Of a stretch of DNA of 25,760 nt, positions 1-7,966 are shown piece after piece. This DNA comes from UBA6814 sp040753075 (GTDB lineage: Bacteria; Desulfobacterota; Desulfovibrionia; Desulfovibrionales; Desulfovibrionaceae), in assembly GCA_040753075.1 (NCBI GenBank), contig JBFMHA010000051.1:1-25760 (forward strand), read 5' to 3'. The notes beneath the pieces are model-generated. The model was not told the origin of the DNA, searched no databases, and worked only from the letters and a program-made list of their open reading frames with translations. Both the position numbers and the translations under genes were made by a program. Positions within the stretch are counted from its first letter, which is position 1. Every line of letters starts with the position of its first letter.

Positions 1-22
1 GTTGCCGGCGCCGGGCCGGGGA

Positions 23-1654
23 TCATTTCCCGAAGGGACACTTGGGGAAGGTGCAGCTCCTGCAGTTCAGGCAGAAGCCCCCCTCGGCCAGACGGGCCAG
101 GTCGGCGCGGGTGGGGTTCTGGCCGGCCAGCAGCCGGGGCAGGAGCAGGTCCAGGCTGGTGGTCTTGTGGAACAGGGCGCAGGCGGGCACGCCCAGGACC
201 TGGGCGCTGCCGATGCGGCCCACCAGGGTCATGGCCCCGGGCAGGAGCGGCGCGCCGTAGAGCGCGTCGGCCAGGCCGGCGTCCAGCAGTCCCTGGCGGG
301 TGACGTCGTCGGGGTCCACGGACAGGCCCGCGGTGGTGATGATCAGGTCGCAGCCCGCGGCGAGCATGGCGCGGACGCTGGCGGCGATGGCCGTGGCGTT
401 GTCCGGCGCGATGTCGGCGGCGGACGCTTCCGAGCCCAGGGCCGCGAGCTTGGCGGTGAGGATGGGGATGAAGCGGTCCTCGATGGCGCCGGTGAAGACC
501 TCGGTGCCGGTGACCAGGAGCCCGGCCCGGGCGCGGCGCAGGGGGAGGATGGAGAACAGGGGGCCGTCGCCCAGGGCGGCCATGGCGCGGCTGAAGTTCT
601 CCCGGGAGAGGTAGAGGGGGATGGCGCGGCAGGCGGCGAAGGCCTTTCCCGCCTCCATGAGGGTGTCGCCCTGGCGGGTGGCGCACATGACGTCGGGCGC
701 GAGGTTGAAGCGGCGCAGGGCCTCGCGGTCCAGGCCCAGGAGGCCGCCCTGCTCCGCGCGGAAGTTGATCTTCCCCTCGCGGGGTTCGGAGTCGCAGGCC
801 ACGCCCGGCCCGGCCATGCGGCGGGCGAAGGCCAGGGCGGCCTCGTTCTCGTGGACCCACTGCCCGTCGGGCAGGACCTGCTCCTCGGCCACGTAGACCG
901 AGACGCGGCCCATCTGCTGGAGGCGGCAGAGGTCGCCGCCGGTGAGAGTCTGGCCGGCGAGGAACTCGGGACCCTTGGACTCGCCGGGCACGATGCGGGT
1001 CATGTCGTGCAGGGCGGTGCGGCCCACGGCCTCGGCCGCGGGCACGGCGCGCAGGGGGGGACGCTGGTCGCGGGGCCCGGGAACGGCCCCGTCGTCGTAG
1101 GGGGCCTCGCCCTGGCAGCCGCGGCAGATGGCCCCGTCCTTGGCCGGGAAGGGCTCGCCGCAGGCCGGGCAGAGGGCCACCGCGCCCATGTGGGCCTTGC
1201 GGCGCATGCGCTCGCTCACCTGGACCGGCCGGGAGGAGCAGATGGAGGGCCCGGCCTGGCGGATCTCCTCCAGGAGCCGCTCCGAGTCCTGGTCCTTCTT
1301 GGGTTTCTCCTTGAGCAGCCAGCCGCGCAGCTCCGGGTAGGGACCGAGCTTGGCCGCGTCCACCCAGACCCGCACGCCCCGGCCGGTGCGCTTGTCGTAG
1401 AGGGCCAGGGCGTAGCGGCCGAGGTTGACCACCTTCATCCAGTTGTTGCCCGCGGACAGGGGGGTGAGGAGCTGCACCGCGTCGGGCAGGCACTTGGCGG
1501 TCTCCACCACGGCCTCGTAGAGGGTGTCCGGGGGCAGGAGGCCCTTGGCCAGCTCCACCATGTAGCCGCCGAGCAGCAGGCCCGGGGCGGGGTAGGAATG
1601 GAACTCGCGGGCCTTTTCCTTGAACTCTTCGAAGGTGTAGGGGCCGATGTTCAT
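23..1654 (-). CDS. FmdE / zinc-ribbon / MoCF-domain fusion protein
   Basis: 543 aa. Residues about 8-100 resemble the FmdE family, whose genes often sit beside molybdopterin oxidoreductase genes. A zinc-ribbon-like segment follows (C162, C165, C177, C180). Residues about 374-510 look like a MoaB/MoeA-type molybdopterin-binding (MoCF) domain, with VTGTEVFTG at 381 and a TTAGLSVDPDDVT segment near 440. The C-terminus ends in four closely spaced cysteines (C528, C531, C534, C539) that could bind Fe-S or zinc. The ATG is chosen because an AGGAT-type ribosome site lies just upstream. The gene lies 89 bp downstream of the molybdoenzyme gene on the same strand, so a role in cofactor insertion, maturation or regulation of that enzyme is inferred. 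Similar proteins are sometimes misnamed trehalose-binding protein. Family assignment is good; function is uncertain. Confidence 0.85.
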   Translation of the reverse strand: MNIGPYTFEEFKEKAREFHSYPAPGLLLGGYMVELAKGLLPPDTLYEAVVETAKCLPDAVQLLTPLSAGNNWMKVVNLGRYALALYDKRTGRGVRVWVDAAKLGPYPELRGWLLKEKPKKDQDSERLLEEIRQAGPSICSSRPVQVSERMRRKAHMGAVALCPACGEPFPAKDGAICRGCQGEAPYDDGAVPGPRDQRPPLRAVPAAEAVGRTALHDMTRIVPGESKGPEFLAGQTLTGGDLCRLQQMGRVSVYVAEEQVLPDGQWVHENEAALAFARRMAGPGVACDSEPREGKINFRAEQGGLLGLDREALRRFNLAPDVMCATRQGDTLMEAGKAFAACRAIPLYLSRENFSRAMAALGDGPLFSILPLRRARAGLLVTGTEVFTGAIEDRFIPILTAKLAALGSEASAADIAPDNATAIAASVRAMLAAGCDLIITTAGLSVDPDDVTRQGLLDAGLADALYGAPLLPGAMTLVGRIGSAQVLGVPACALFHKTTSLDLLLPRLLAGQNPTRADLARLAEGGFCLNCRSCTFPKCPFGK

Positions 1655-1689
1655 GCCGCATCCTATCCTGACGCCGCCCGGAACGAAAG

Positions 1690-1721
1690 GCGCCCCCCGC
1701 CGGGGCGGCGGCGGGGGGCGC
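1690..1721. other. Perfect 12-bp inverted repeat between molybdoenzyme and FmdE genes
   Basis: Two 12-base arms (1690-1701 and 1710-1721) are exact reverse complements around an 8-base GC-only loop. On the minus-strand transcript the hairpin is followed by CTTTCGTTCC, which is not a proper U tract. It is more likely an RNA-processing, stability or attenuation hairpin between the two cotranscribed genes than a full terminator. Confidence 0.6.
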
Positions 1722-1743
1722 GGTTTCCCGGGGGGGGCCGGGG

Positions 1744-3837
1744 TCAGCTGGCCTTCTTCACGGTGACGAAGTGCTCCTGCATGCAGACGCCGCCGCCGCC
1801 CTTGTCGGTCTTGCGGATGCCCTGGGGCATGAGCTCGTTGTCGGCCACGCCGCGGCCGCGGGCGCGGCTCTCCACGGGCAGGGTGTGCCCGAAGCCGTGC
1901 ACCATGAACACCGCCTCGGGGTGGATGAACTCGGTGACGAAGGCGCGCATGCGGCCCGAGTGGCTGCCGCCGCCGACCTCCACCAGGTCGCCGTCGGCGA
2001 CGCCCAGGGCCTTGGCCCTGTCCGCATGGATCCACAGGACGTTCTCGGGCATCTGCTCGTGGAGCAGGGGGTTGTTCACCGTATGGCCCTGGGTGTGCAG
2101 GCCGCAGCGGCCGAAGGTGATGCGGAACGCGCCTTCGGGCGGAGACTGGGGCGACACGTAGGGGGCCAGGGACTCCACCCCGTTCTCCTTGAGCTTGTCC
2201 GAGAGGATCTCGATCCTGCCCGAGGGGGTCTTGAACTTGAGCTTGTCCACGTCCACGTAGGCGGGCTTGTCGGCCAGGTCCACGAAGCCCTTGGCCTTGA
2301 AGTCCTCGATGGAGACGCCGGTCTCCTGGAGCTGGAAGCTCCAGACGTCCTCGATGCTGGAGTAGTCCAGCTCCTTGAGGCCCATGCGCCTGGCCAGGCC
2401 GGCGTAGATCTCCCAGTCCGCCTTGGTGTCGAAGCGCGGCTGCATGCAGCGGTGGCGCACGAAGAACGAGGGCTTGGGGCCGTTCTTGGTGGCGATCATG
2501 GTCTCCCGCTCCAGGTAGGGGGACATGGGCAGGACCACGTCCGCGTACCAGGCGGTGTCGGACCAGGTGAAGGTCACGGCCACCAGGAGGTCCAGGTTGT
2601 CCCAGAGCTTCTTCACGTCCGCGGTGTCCGGGAAGGCCATGAGCGGATCGTGGCGCTGGGCGATGTAGGCCTTGACGGGATAGGGCTCGCCCGTGGCGAT
2701 GGCGCGGTAGGCCAGGTCCACCAGCCCGGGGCCGGTCTCGAAGTGGGTGCGGCCCTCCATCCAGCCCACGCCGTCCACCCGCTTGTCCGCGGGCTTGGGA
2801 TACAGGCCCGCCAGCTCCTTGAGGCCCTTGCGGCCGACGTCCCCGGGCTTGAGGGCGATGGGCATGCCGCCCTTGGCCCCGATGGCGCCGAGCAGGGAGT
2901 TGATGATGTAGGCGGTGCGGCTCACGTGGAAGGAGTCGGAGTAGCGGGCCACCATCCAGCCCGGGTGCCAGATGACCGAGGGCGCGGCCTTGGCCAGCTC
3001 CTTGACGAAGGAGACCAGGTCCTTGGCCGGGACCCCGGTCTCGGCCTCGGCCCATTCCGGGGTGTAGGGCGCGATGAAGGAGGCCAGGGCGTCCAGGTCC
3101 TTGATCCACATGTCGGCGAAGGCCTTGTTGTACAGGCCCTGGGTGACGAGCACGTTGATGACCGCCAGGTTGAAGGCGTAGTCCGCGCCCGGCCGGATGA
3201 GGAAGAAGTTGTCGGCCTTGGCCGCGGTGACCGTGGCCCGGATGTCGATGCAGGTGACCTTGCAGCCGCCCTCCATGGCGTCGAGCAGGTCGTTGACCTC
3301 CTTGACGTTGATGGCCTCGAAGATGTTTCGGGTCTGGAGCACCACGTGCTTGGCGTTCTTCAGGTCGTAGGCCACGCCCTTGCGGCCGAAGCCGAAGACC
3401 GAGAGCGCGGCGTGCTGCACGTTGCGGGCGCAGGCCGAGTCGTGGTTGCAGTAGTTGGGGGAGCCCAGGCCCTTGAGGAAGGCGCGGTAGAAGTCCCGGA
3501 AGGGGCCGCCCCGGTCCGAGAGGAGGATGGCCTTGGCCCCGTACTTCTCCTTGATCTCCGTGAGCTTCCCGGCCACGTAGTCCAGGGCCTCGTCCCACGA
3601 GGCGCGGCGCCATTTGCCCTCGCCACGCTCCCCCTCGCGGATCATGGGGTGCTGCGGCCGCTCGTCGTCCATGGTCAGGGCCAGCCCGGCCGCGCCGCGG
3701 GCGCACAGGGACCCCTTGATGCCCGGGGAGTGGGGGTTGCCCTGGATGAAGACGACCTTGCCGTTCTCGACCTCGGCCATCATGGGGCACCGCACGGTGC
3801 ACATGCCGCACACGCCGTAAACGCTTGTTCTGGCCAT
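1744..3837 (-). CDS. Cytoplasmic molybdopterin oxidoreductase (DMSO reductase family), catalytic subunit
   Basis: 697 aa. The N-terminus carries a [4Fe-4S] motif, C10-x2-C13-x3-C17-x27-C45, typical of the bis-MGD DMSO reductase family. A probable Mo/W ligand is C136 in NHDSACARN, as in the thiosulfate/polysulfide reductase-like branch. Middle and C-terminal segments match the cofactor-binding folds (for example EPYPVKAYI, VLPMSPYLERE and a molydopterin dinucleotide-binding end). There is no twin-arginine signal, so the enzyme is predicted to stay in the cytoplasm, unlike PhsA/PsrA. ATG 3837 is preferred over the upstream in-frame ATG at 3963 because AAGGAGG sits 6 bases before it and the Fe-S motif starts soon after. 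It is divergent from two Fe-S protein genes that are likely electron partners. The substrate is unknown; SoeA-like sulfite oxidation, thiosulfate chemistry or a hydratase-like role are all possible. Confidence 0.88.
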   Translation of the reverse strand: MARTSVYGVCGMCTVRCPMMAEVENGKVVFIQGNPHSPGIKGSLCARGAAGLALTMDDERPQHPMIREGERGEGKWRRASWDEALDYVAGKLTEIKEKYGAKAILLSDRGGPFRDFYRAFLKGLGSPNYCNHDSACARNVQHAALSVFGFGRKGVAYDLKNAKHVVLQTRNIFEAINVKEVNDLLDAMEGGCKVTCIDIRATVTAAKADNFFLIRPGADYAFNLAVINVLVTQGLYNKAFADMWIKDLDALASFIAPYTPEWAEAETGVPAKDLVSFVKELAKAAPSVIWHPGWMVARYSDSFHVSRTAYIINSLLGAIGAKGGMPIALKPGDVGRKGLKELAGLYPKPADKRVDGVGWMEGRTHFETGPGLVDLAYRAIATGEPYPVKAYIAQRHDPLMAFPDTADVKKLWDNLDLLVAVTFTWSDTAWYADVVLPMSPYLERETMIATKNGPKPSFFVRHRCMQPRFDTKADWEIYAGLARRMGLKELDYSSIEDVWSFQLQETGVSIEDFKAKGFVDLADKPAYVDVDKLKFKTPSGRIEILSDKLKENGVESLAPYVSPQSPPEGAFRITFGRCGLHTQGHTVNNPLLHEQMPENVLWIHADRAKALGVADGDLVEVGGGSHSGRMRAFVTEFIHPEAVFMVHGFGHTLPVESRARGRGVADNELMPQGIRKTDKGGGGVCMQEHFVTVKKAS

Positions 3838-4167
3838 GGAAGCCTCCTTGCGATCTATGGAACGGGGCGCATCTTGCCCGCACTGCAGTCTATCCGGCAT
3901 TGTAGTGGGTAGCAATTTCCCTGGGCCATGGCAAGTGTTCCTTTCATGTGAAAAAAAGTTCAATTACTGTCCCGACAGGGGGTTATCCCGGGGCCAACGG
4001 ACGCGACCTCATGAGAAAATCGGAACAAGGCCCAGATTCTGTTGACACCAGCGACCAGAAGTGATCTGTACGAGATACCGTGAATCCCCTCGCCTATTTC
4101 AGACTCAGTTGGTATGAAATTATGAAGCGCCGGGACACTGCATGGTAGAATCGAGGAAATACAGCGC
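3838..4167. promoter_or_regulatory. Divergent promoter/operator region between molybdoenzyme and ferredoxin genes
   Basis: This 330-bp gap is clearly more AT-rich than its surroundings and separates two divergent transcription units. Visible elements: an inverted repeat TTTCA-TG-TGAAA at 3942-3953; a second, CTGTC-CC-GACAG, at 3967-3978; a TTGACA hexamer at 4042-4047 facing the plus-strand genes, though with a poor -10; and a TACAAT hexamer on the minus strand at 3899-3904 facing the molybdoenzyme gene. I could not pair the hexamers into strong promoters. The repeats are candidate binding sites for a dimeric regulator controlling both units. Confidence 0.45.
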
Positions 4168-4686
4168 ATGAACCTGCTTACTGCATTGTTCGGACCGCGC
4201 AAGGCCCGCCCCCGGCATGGCGTCGCGACGCAGGCTCCGGCCGGCCCAGCGGCCCGCGGCCGCCTGGCCCTGGCCGCCCGGCAGGAGGAGCCGGCCGCGA
4301 CGCGGTGCATCGCCTGCGGGGCCTGCGCCCGGGCCTGCCCCTTCGGCTGCATCCGGGTGGACGCCGCGGGCCGGCGGCAGGAGCGCCCCCATGCGGCCCG
4401 GGCCAAGGTCCACGTGGACCGGCTGGTGCCCGCGGCGCAGCCGGCCCCGCCGCCCACGGGTTCCCTGCGCCACGAGCCGGCGCTCTTCCTGCTGGACCTC
4501 ACCCAGTGCTGCAGCTGCGGCCTGTGCGTGGAGGCCTGCCCCACCGGGGCCATCCTGTTCTCCCGGAACCTGGAGCCCTGCGTGGGCGGGGACTGCGACA
4601 GCTTCGACCTCCTGGCCGAGTTCCGCGGCCGGGCCACGGAACCTCCCACCCCGCGGCCCGAGGCCGCAAGGAGTCTGCGCGCATGA
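4168..4686 (+). CDS. Two-cluster [4Fe-4S] ferredoxin-like protein
   Basis: 172 aa soluble protein with two CxxCxxCxxxC motifs: C47-C50-C53-C57 and C114-C117-C120-C124. Together they predict two [4Fe-4S] clusters in a NuoI-like ferredoxin arrangement. Extra cysteines at 61, 115, 138 and 143 might support another site or a redox pair. The spacer between the motifs (about 57 residues) and the alanine/proline-rich tail are longer than in a minimal bacterial ferredoxin. GAGGAA lies 9 bases before the ATG. The stop overlaps the start of the next Fe-S gene in an ATGA, so the two are translationally coupled. It probably passes electrons to or from the divergently encoded molybdoenzyme; this is inferred from context only. 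Confidence 0.85.
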   Translation: MNLLTALFGPRKARPRHGVATQAPAGPAARGRLALAARQEEPAATRCIACGACARACPFGCIRVDAAGRRQERPHAARAKVHVDRLVPAAQPAPPPTGSLRHEPALFLLDLTQCCSCGLCVEACPTGAILFSRNLEPCVGGDCDSFDLLAEFRGRATEPPTPRPEAARSLRA

Positions 4687-5201
4687 GCAAGTACACCATC
4701 CGCATGAACCAGAAGCGGTGCATCAGCTGCAAGGCCTGCGAGGTCCACTGCAAGATGAAGAACCAGGTCCCGGTGGGCGCCAAGCTCGGGGTGCTGGTGA
4801 GCGTGGGCCCCATCAAGAAGGGATCGTCCCCGGCCATCCTGAACATGTGGATGCCCTGCCTCCACTGCGCCAAGCCCTGGTGCGTGGCGGCCTGCCCCAC
4901 CGGGGCCATGCAGCGCCGCGAGTCCGACGGCATCGTGTTCGTGGAGCAGGAGCTGTGCGTGGGATGCAAGGCCTGCATCGGGGCCTGCCCCTGGAGCATC
5001 CCCCAGTTCAACGAGGAGACCGGCACGGCCATCAAGTGCGACCTGTGCCGGGACCGCCTGGAGCGGGGCCTGGTCCCGGCCTGCGTCAACGGGTGCACGG
5101 CCAAGGCCCTGTCCTTCGTGGGCCTGAACGTGGCCTCGGAACAGGCCCGCAAGGAATACGGAACCAAGCAGTTGCTCTCCAAGGCCAAGGTGGCTGGCTA
5201 G
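4683..5201 (+). CDS. Four-cluster [4Fe-4S] electron-transfer subunit (DmsB/PhsB/SoeB-like)
   Basis: 172 aa with sixteen cysteines in four groups: C13/16/19/23, C59/62/67/71, C92/95/98/102 and C119/122/134/138. This is the pattern of the iron-sulfur beta subunit of DMSO reductase-family complexes (DmsB, PhsB, PsrB, SoeB). No signal peptide or membrane segment is visible, consistent with a cytoplasmic partner. AAGGAG lies 10 bases upstream, inside the preceding ferredoxin gene, and the two genes overlap by 4 bases. It is the most likely direct electron partner of the molybdopterin subunit encoded on the other side of the divergent region. The NrfD/PsrC/DmsC-type membrane subunit that usually completes such complexes is not in the window, so a soluble electron acceptor or a distant anchor gene is implied. 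Confidence 0.88.
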   Translation: MSKYTIRMNQKRCISCKACEVHCKMKNQVPVGAKLGVLVSVGPIKKGSSPAILNMWMPCLHCAKPWCVAACPTGAMQRRESDGIVFVEQELCVGCKACIGACPWSIPQFNEETGTAIKCDLCRDRLERGLVPACVNGCTAKALSFVGLNVASEQARKEYGTKQLLSKAKVAG

Positions 5202-5246
5202 GCGACGTGCTTTCGAGATCAACCCATCTCTCAAGGGAGGACTATC

Positions 5247-6401
5247 GTGTCGCGTAACACCAAGATCATTCTCCTCGTATTGGCGGTCGTGGCCCTGTCC
5301 ACGGCCCTGTACGTCCACCCCGCGTGGGCGGACAAACTCTCCGACGCCATCGCCGCGGCCCCGCAGGGCGCGGAAAAGGGCCAGATCGATCCGGCCAAGC
5401 CCGCGGGCTTCCTGGGCATCCCGGGCGGCCCCCAGGTGAACCTCATCGTGGCCTTCGTCTGGGCCGTGTGGGTGGGCTGGATCTTCTCCACCGTGGGCGC
5501 GTTCGGCGGCGTCATGGCCGGCGTGGGCCACATGTCCGTGTTCGGCCTGGGCGGCTACGCCAAGAGCTTCAAGGAGACCGCCCCGGCCCTGAACAAGATG
5601 ATCACCGACTCCATCCGCGGCTCCAACCAGTTCCTGGTGGGCCTTTCCGCCCTCATCTCCTCCTTCAACTACTACCGCATGGGCCGGCTGGTGCTGCCCC
5701 TGGCCGTGGCCCTGGGCCTGGGCTCCATCCTGGGCGCCTGGGGCTCGGTGACGCTCACCGCGGGCAAGCTCTCCTTCTCCGCCTACCAGGGCTACTTCGG
5801 CCTGTTCGTGCTCCTGCTGGGCTGCTACCTGTTCTGGGAGACCTCGGCCAGCGGCCAGGCCTCCAAGAAGAAGGCCAAGGAGGCGGCCAAGGCCTTCGAG
5901 GCCACCGTGGCCAAGCAGAAGGCCGGCGAGAAGGTGGACACCGCCGCCCTGGGCGTGAAGGTCACCAAGTTCTCGCCCACCAAGTGCGACTTCACCTTCT
6001 ACGGGGTCGAGTTCACCTTCAACCCGCTCATCCCGCTCCTCGGCGGCATCGTCATCGCCGCGGTGGCCGCGTTCCTGGGCGTGGGCGGCGGCTTCCTCCT
6101 GGTGCCCTTCCTGACCAGCGTGGCCCAGCTGCCCATGTACCTGGCCGCCGGCACCTCGGCCCTGGCCGTGCTCATCTCCATGATCACCTCCATCGTGACC
6201 CTGATCACCAAGGGCGCCGTGTTCGACTGGGGCCTCATCGGCATCGAGCTCATCGGCATCGCCGTGGGCTCGGTCATCGGCCCCCGCACCTCCAAGTACT
6301 TCTCGGACATCTGGCTCAAGCGCATCTTCATCGTGCTTTCGCTTTACGTGGGCGTGGACTATGTCTTAAGAGGCTTCTTCAACTACCGCATCTTCGGCTA
6401 G
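5247..6401 (+). CDS. TauE/SafE family permease with extended cytoplasmic loop
   Basis: 384 aa polytopic membrane protein starting at GTG with AAGGGAGG 6 bases upstream. Residues 6-28 form a hydrophobic signal or first TM segment ending in AWA. TauE/SafE features are the two repeated glycine-rich blocks, one near residues 66-100 (VGWIFSTVGAFGGVMAG) and one near 262-300 (GGIVIAAVAAFLGVGGGFLL). Between them lies an unusually long charged loop (about 200-258) rich in Lys and Ala. Members export or import sulfite, sulfonates or related small organic acids. It lies 45 bp downstream of the four-cluster Fe-S gene and ends before a strong terminator, making it the last gene of the unit. Its presence beside a Tat-less molybdoenzyme suggests movement of that enzyme's substrate or product, such as sulfite; this is inference. 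Confidence 0.88.
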   Translation: MSRNTKIILLVLAVVALSTALYVHPAWADKLSDAIAAAPQGAEKGQIDPAKPAGFLGIPGGPQVNLIVAFVWAVWVGWIFSTVGAFGGVMAGVGHMSVFGLGGYAKSFKETAPALNKMITDSIRGSNQFLVGLSALISSFNYYRMGRLVLPLAVALGLGSILGAWGSVTLTAGKLSFSAYQGYFGLFVLLLGCYLFWETSASGQASKKKAKEAAKAFEATVAKQKAGEKVDTAALGVKVTKFSPTKCDFTFYGVEFTFNPLIPLLGGIVIAAVAAFLGVGGGFLLVPFLTSVAQLPMYLAAGTSALAVLISMITSIVTLITKGAVFDWGLIGIELIGIAVGSVIGPRTSKYFSDIWLKRIFIVLSLYVGVDYVLRGFFNYRIFG

Positions 6402-6427
6402 GCCGCCCGCGCCGCGACCGCCACAAC

Positions 6428-6464
6428 GGAGGCCCCGGGCCGAAAGCCCGGGGCCTCCTTTTTT
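6428..6464 (+). terminator. Strong intrinsic terminator after the permease gene
   Basis: A perfect 13-bp GC-rich stem (6428-6440 with 6446-6458) around a CGAAA loop is followed directly by six T residues at 6459-6464. This marks the end of the ferredoxin-permease operon and separates it from the next operon, which starts 16 bp later. Confidence 0.95.
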
Positions 6465-6479
6465 CGGACAAGGACGCCC

Positions 6480-7025
6480 ATGCAGGACCTGCTCCTCCTC
6501 CTGGACCCCTGGCTCATCGCCCCCTACCGCCTGCCGGAGTCGGCCGTGGCCGGATTCTGCCTGGGGACCGCCCTGCTCTGCCTGTACTGCGTGCTGCTCG
6601 GCGACGCGGCCTACCTCGGGGTCCTGGCCCTGAACCGCCGCCGCATGGCCGCCTTCAAGGCCGAGATGGAGCGGCAGAACGAACTGGCCGAAACCGCGCT
6701 CAAGCTGGGGGACAAGGAGAGCTACAAGGCCGTGAACAAGCAGGCCCTGGACGCCTTCGGCCATTCCTTCTCCCTGGGCGCGGCCGTGTTCACCTCCTCG
6801 CTGCTGCCCCTGCCCTTCGCCCTGGCCTGGATGAACCTGCGCTTCGCCGCGGCCGCGCCCGAACTGCCCTTCGCCCTGCCCCTGGCGGGACGCGAGCCCG
6901 GCTATCTCTTCTATTTCCTCATCCTGTACATCCCGGTCCGGCTGGTCTATGCCAGGACCATGCACCGCCTCGGCCCCTACCGGCGGCTCAAGGCCGCCCT
7001 GCACGGAGCCAAGGCCCAGGACTGA
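6480..7025 (+). CDS. Small three-TM protein with central coiled coil (DUF106/Oxa1-like architecture)
   Basis: 181 aa. Hydrophobic segments lie at about 22-46, 92-113 and 137-156. Between the first two is a charged, helix-forming stretch (about 52-88, rich in Lys, Glu and Ala) that looks like a cytoplasmic coiled coil. This TM / coiled coil / paired-TM layout is like that of DUF106/EMC3 members of the Oxa1 superfamily, but I see no diagnostic signature and the resemblance is architectural only. It is the first gene after a strong terminator, and the next gene starts 14 bp later. Its ATG has only a weak, displaced ribosome site. The promoter of this operon is not obvious and may lie within or just after the terminator. 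Function unknown. Confidence 0.75.
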   Translation: MQDLLLLLDPWLIAPYRLPESAVAGFCLGTALLCLYCVLLGDAAYLGVLALNRRRMAAFKAEMERQNELAETALKLGDKESYKAVNKQALDAFGHSFSLGAAVFTSSLLPLPFALAWMNLRFAAAAPELPFALPLAGREPGYLFYFLILYIPVRLVYARTMHRLGPYRRLKAALHGAKAQD

Positions 7026-7039
7026 ACCCCGGGGGCCGC

Positions 7040-7963
7040 ATGTCCCGCGCCGTCCGCCTCCTGGCCCTGCTGCTGGCCGCCCTCTTCCTGGCCGCCTGCG
7101 GCGAGGACGAGCCCGTGGTCCGGGTGGACCTCTCCCGGCGCTCGGAGTTGGCCGCGCCCGGACCGGCCCAGGCCCGGGCCCTGACCTACGCCTACCTTCC
7201 CCAGTATTCCCACCAGGTCTCCTACGAGCGGCACCGCCTGCTGGTGGACCACCTGCGCCGGGCCACCGGCCTGCCCCTGCGCCAGGTCTTCCCGGACACC
7301 TTCGACGAGCACGAGAAGATGGTGCAGCGCGGGGAGATCGACATCTCCTTCTCCAACCCCTTCGTGTACGTGCGCCTGGCCCGGGCCGGCGCCCGCGCCT
7401 TCGCCCGGACCATCGAGCCCTCGGGGCGGCCGGACTTCCGCTCCCAGATCATCGTCCGCGCCGACAACCGGGCCATCCAGACCCTGGACGACTGCCGCGG
7501 CAAGCGCTGGATCGCGGTGGACCCCACCTCGGCCGGCGGCTACCTCTTCTCCCTGGGCCTGTTCCACGACCACGGCATCCTGCCCCAGGACTTCTCGGAG
7601 ATCGCCTTCGCCCCGGGGCCCGGCGGCAAGCAGGAGAAGGTGGTGCTGGCGGTGTACTCCGGGACCTACGAGGTGGGATCGGTGCGCGACGGCACCCTGG
7701 ACCTGCTCCGGGACAAGGTGGACCTGTCCCAGATCCGGATCCTGGCCGAAAGCCGGCCCTACCCCGGCTGGGTGTACGCGGCGCGCAGCGGGCTGGACCC
7801 GGCCGTGGTCCAGGCCGTGGCCGCGGCCATGTTCGCCCTGGACCCGGCCGACCCCGAGCAGGCCCGCATCCTGCACGCGGCCCGCTTCGCGGGCATCATC
7901 CCCTCCACGGACACCGACTTCGACCCCATCCGCGGCCTGGTGGCCAAGCTGGGGCTGGAGTAG
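7040..7963 (+). CDS. PhnD-like periplasmic substrate-binding lipoprotein
   Basis: 307 aa. The N-terminus is a lipoprotein signal with lipobox LAAC, lipidated Cys at residue 20. The rest matches the phosphate/phosphite/phosphonate-binding (PhnD/PtxB-like) fold: an opening strand ALTYAYLPQYS, HRLLVDHLRRATG, DEHEKMVQRGEIDISFSNP, then the hinge-region KRWIAVDPTSAGGYLFSLGL. No ABC permease or ATPase lies nearby. The downstream gene, 3 bp away, is a membrane histidine kinase, so the protein probably acts as a ligand-binding co-sensor rather than a transport component. The ligand is unknown; oxyanions such as phosphonate, phosphite or sulfur compounds are possible. Confidence 0.87.
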   Translation: MSRAVRLLALLLAALFLAACGEDEPVVRVDLSRRSELAAPGPAQARALTYAYLPQYSHQVSYERHRLLVDHLRRATGLPLRQVFPDTFDEHEKMVQRGEIDISFSNPFVYVRLARAGARAFARTIEPSGRPDFRSQIIVRADNRAIQTLDDCRGKRWIAVDPTSAGGYLFSLGLFHDHGILPQDFSEIAFAPGPGGKQEKVVLAVYSGTYEVGSVRDGTLDLLRDKVDLSQIRILAESRPYPGWVYAARSGLDPAVVQAVAAAMFALDPADPEQARILHAARFAGIIPSTDTDFDPIRGLVAKLGLE

Positions 7964-7966
7964 CCC

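Noticed and set aside
2..2161. Plus-strand open frame antisense to the FmdE and molybdoenzyme genes
   Set aside because: Composition is Ala/Gly/His/Val-rich without motifs, and the opposite strand holds well-defined domains and ribosome sites.
3838..4000. Possible sigma-54 promoter near the minus-strand motif with GG and TTGCT
   Set aside because: The GG to GC distance is 12, not the required 10, so it does not fit the consensus.
7040..7963. Phosphonate ABC transporter component
   Set aside because: No permease or ATPase genes are adjacent; the neighbour is a histidine kinase, so a sensor role is more likely.
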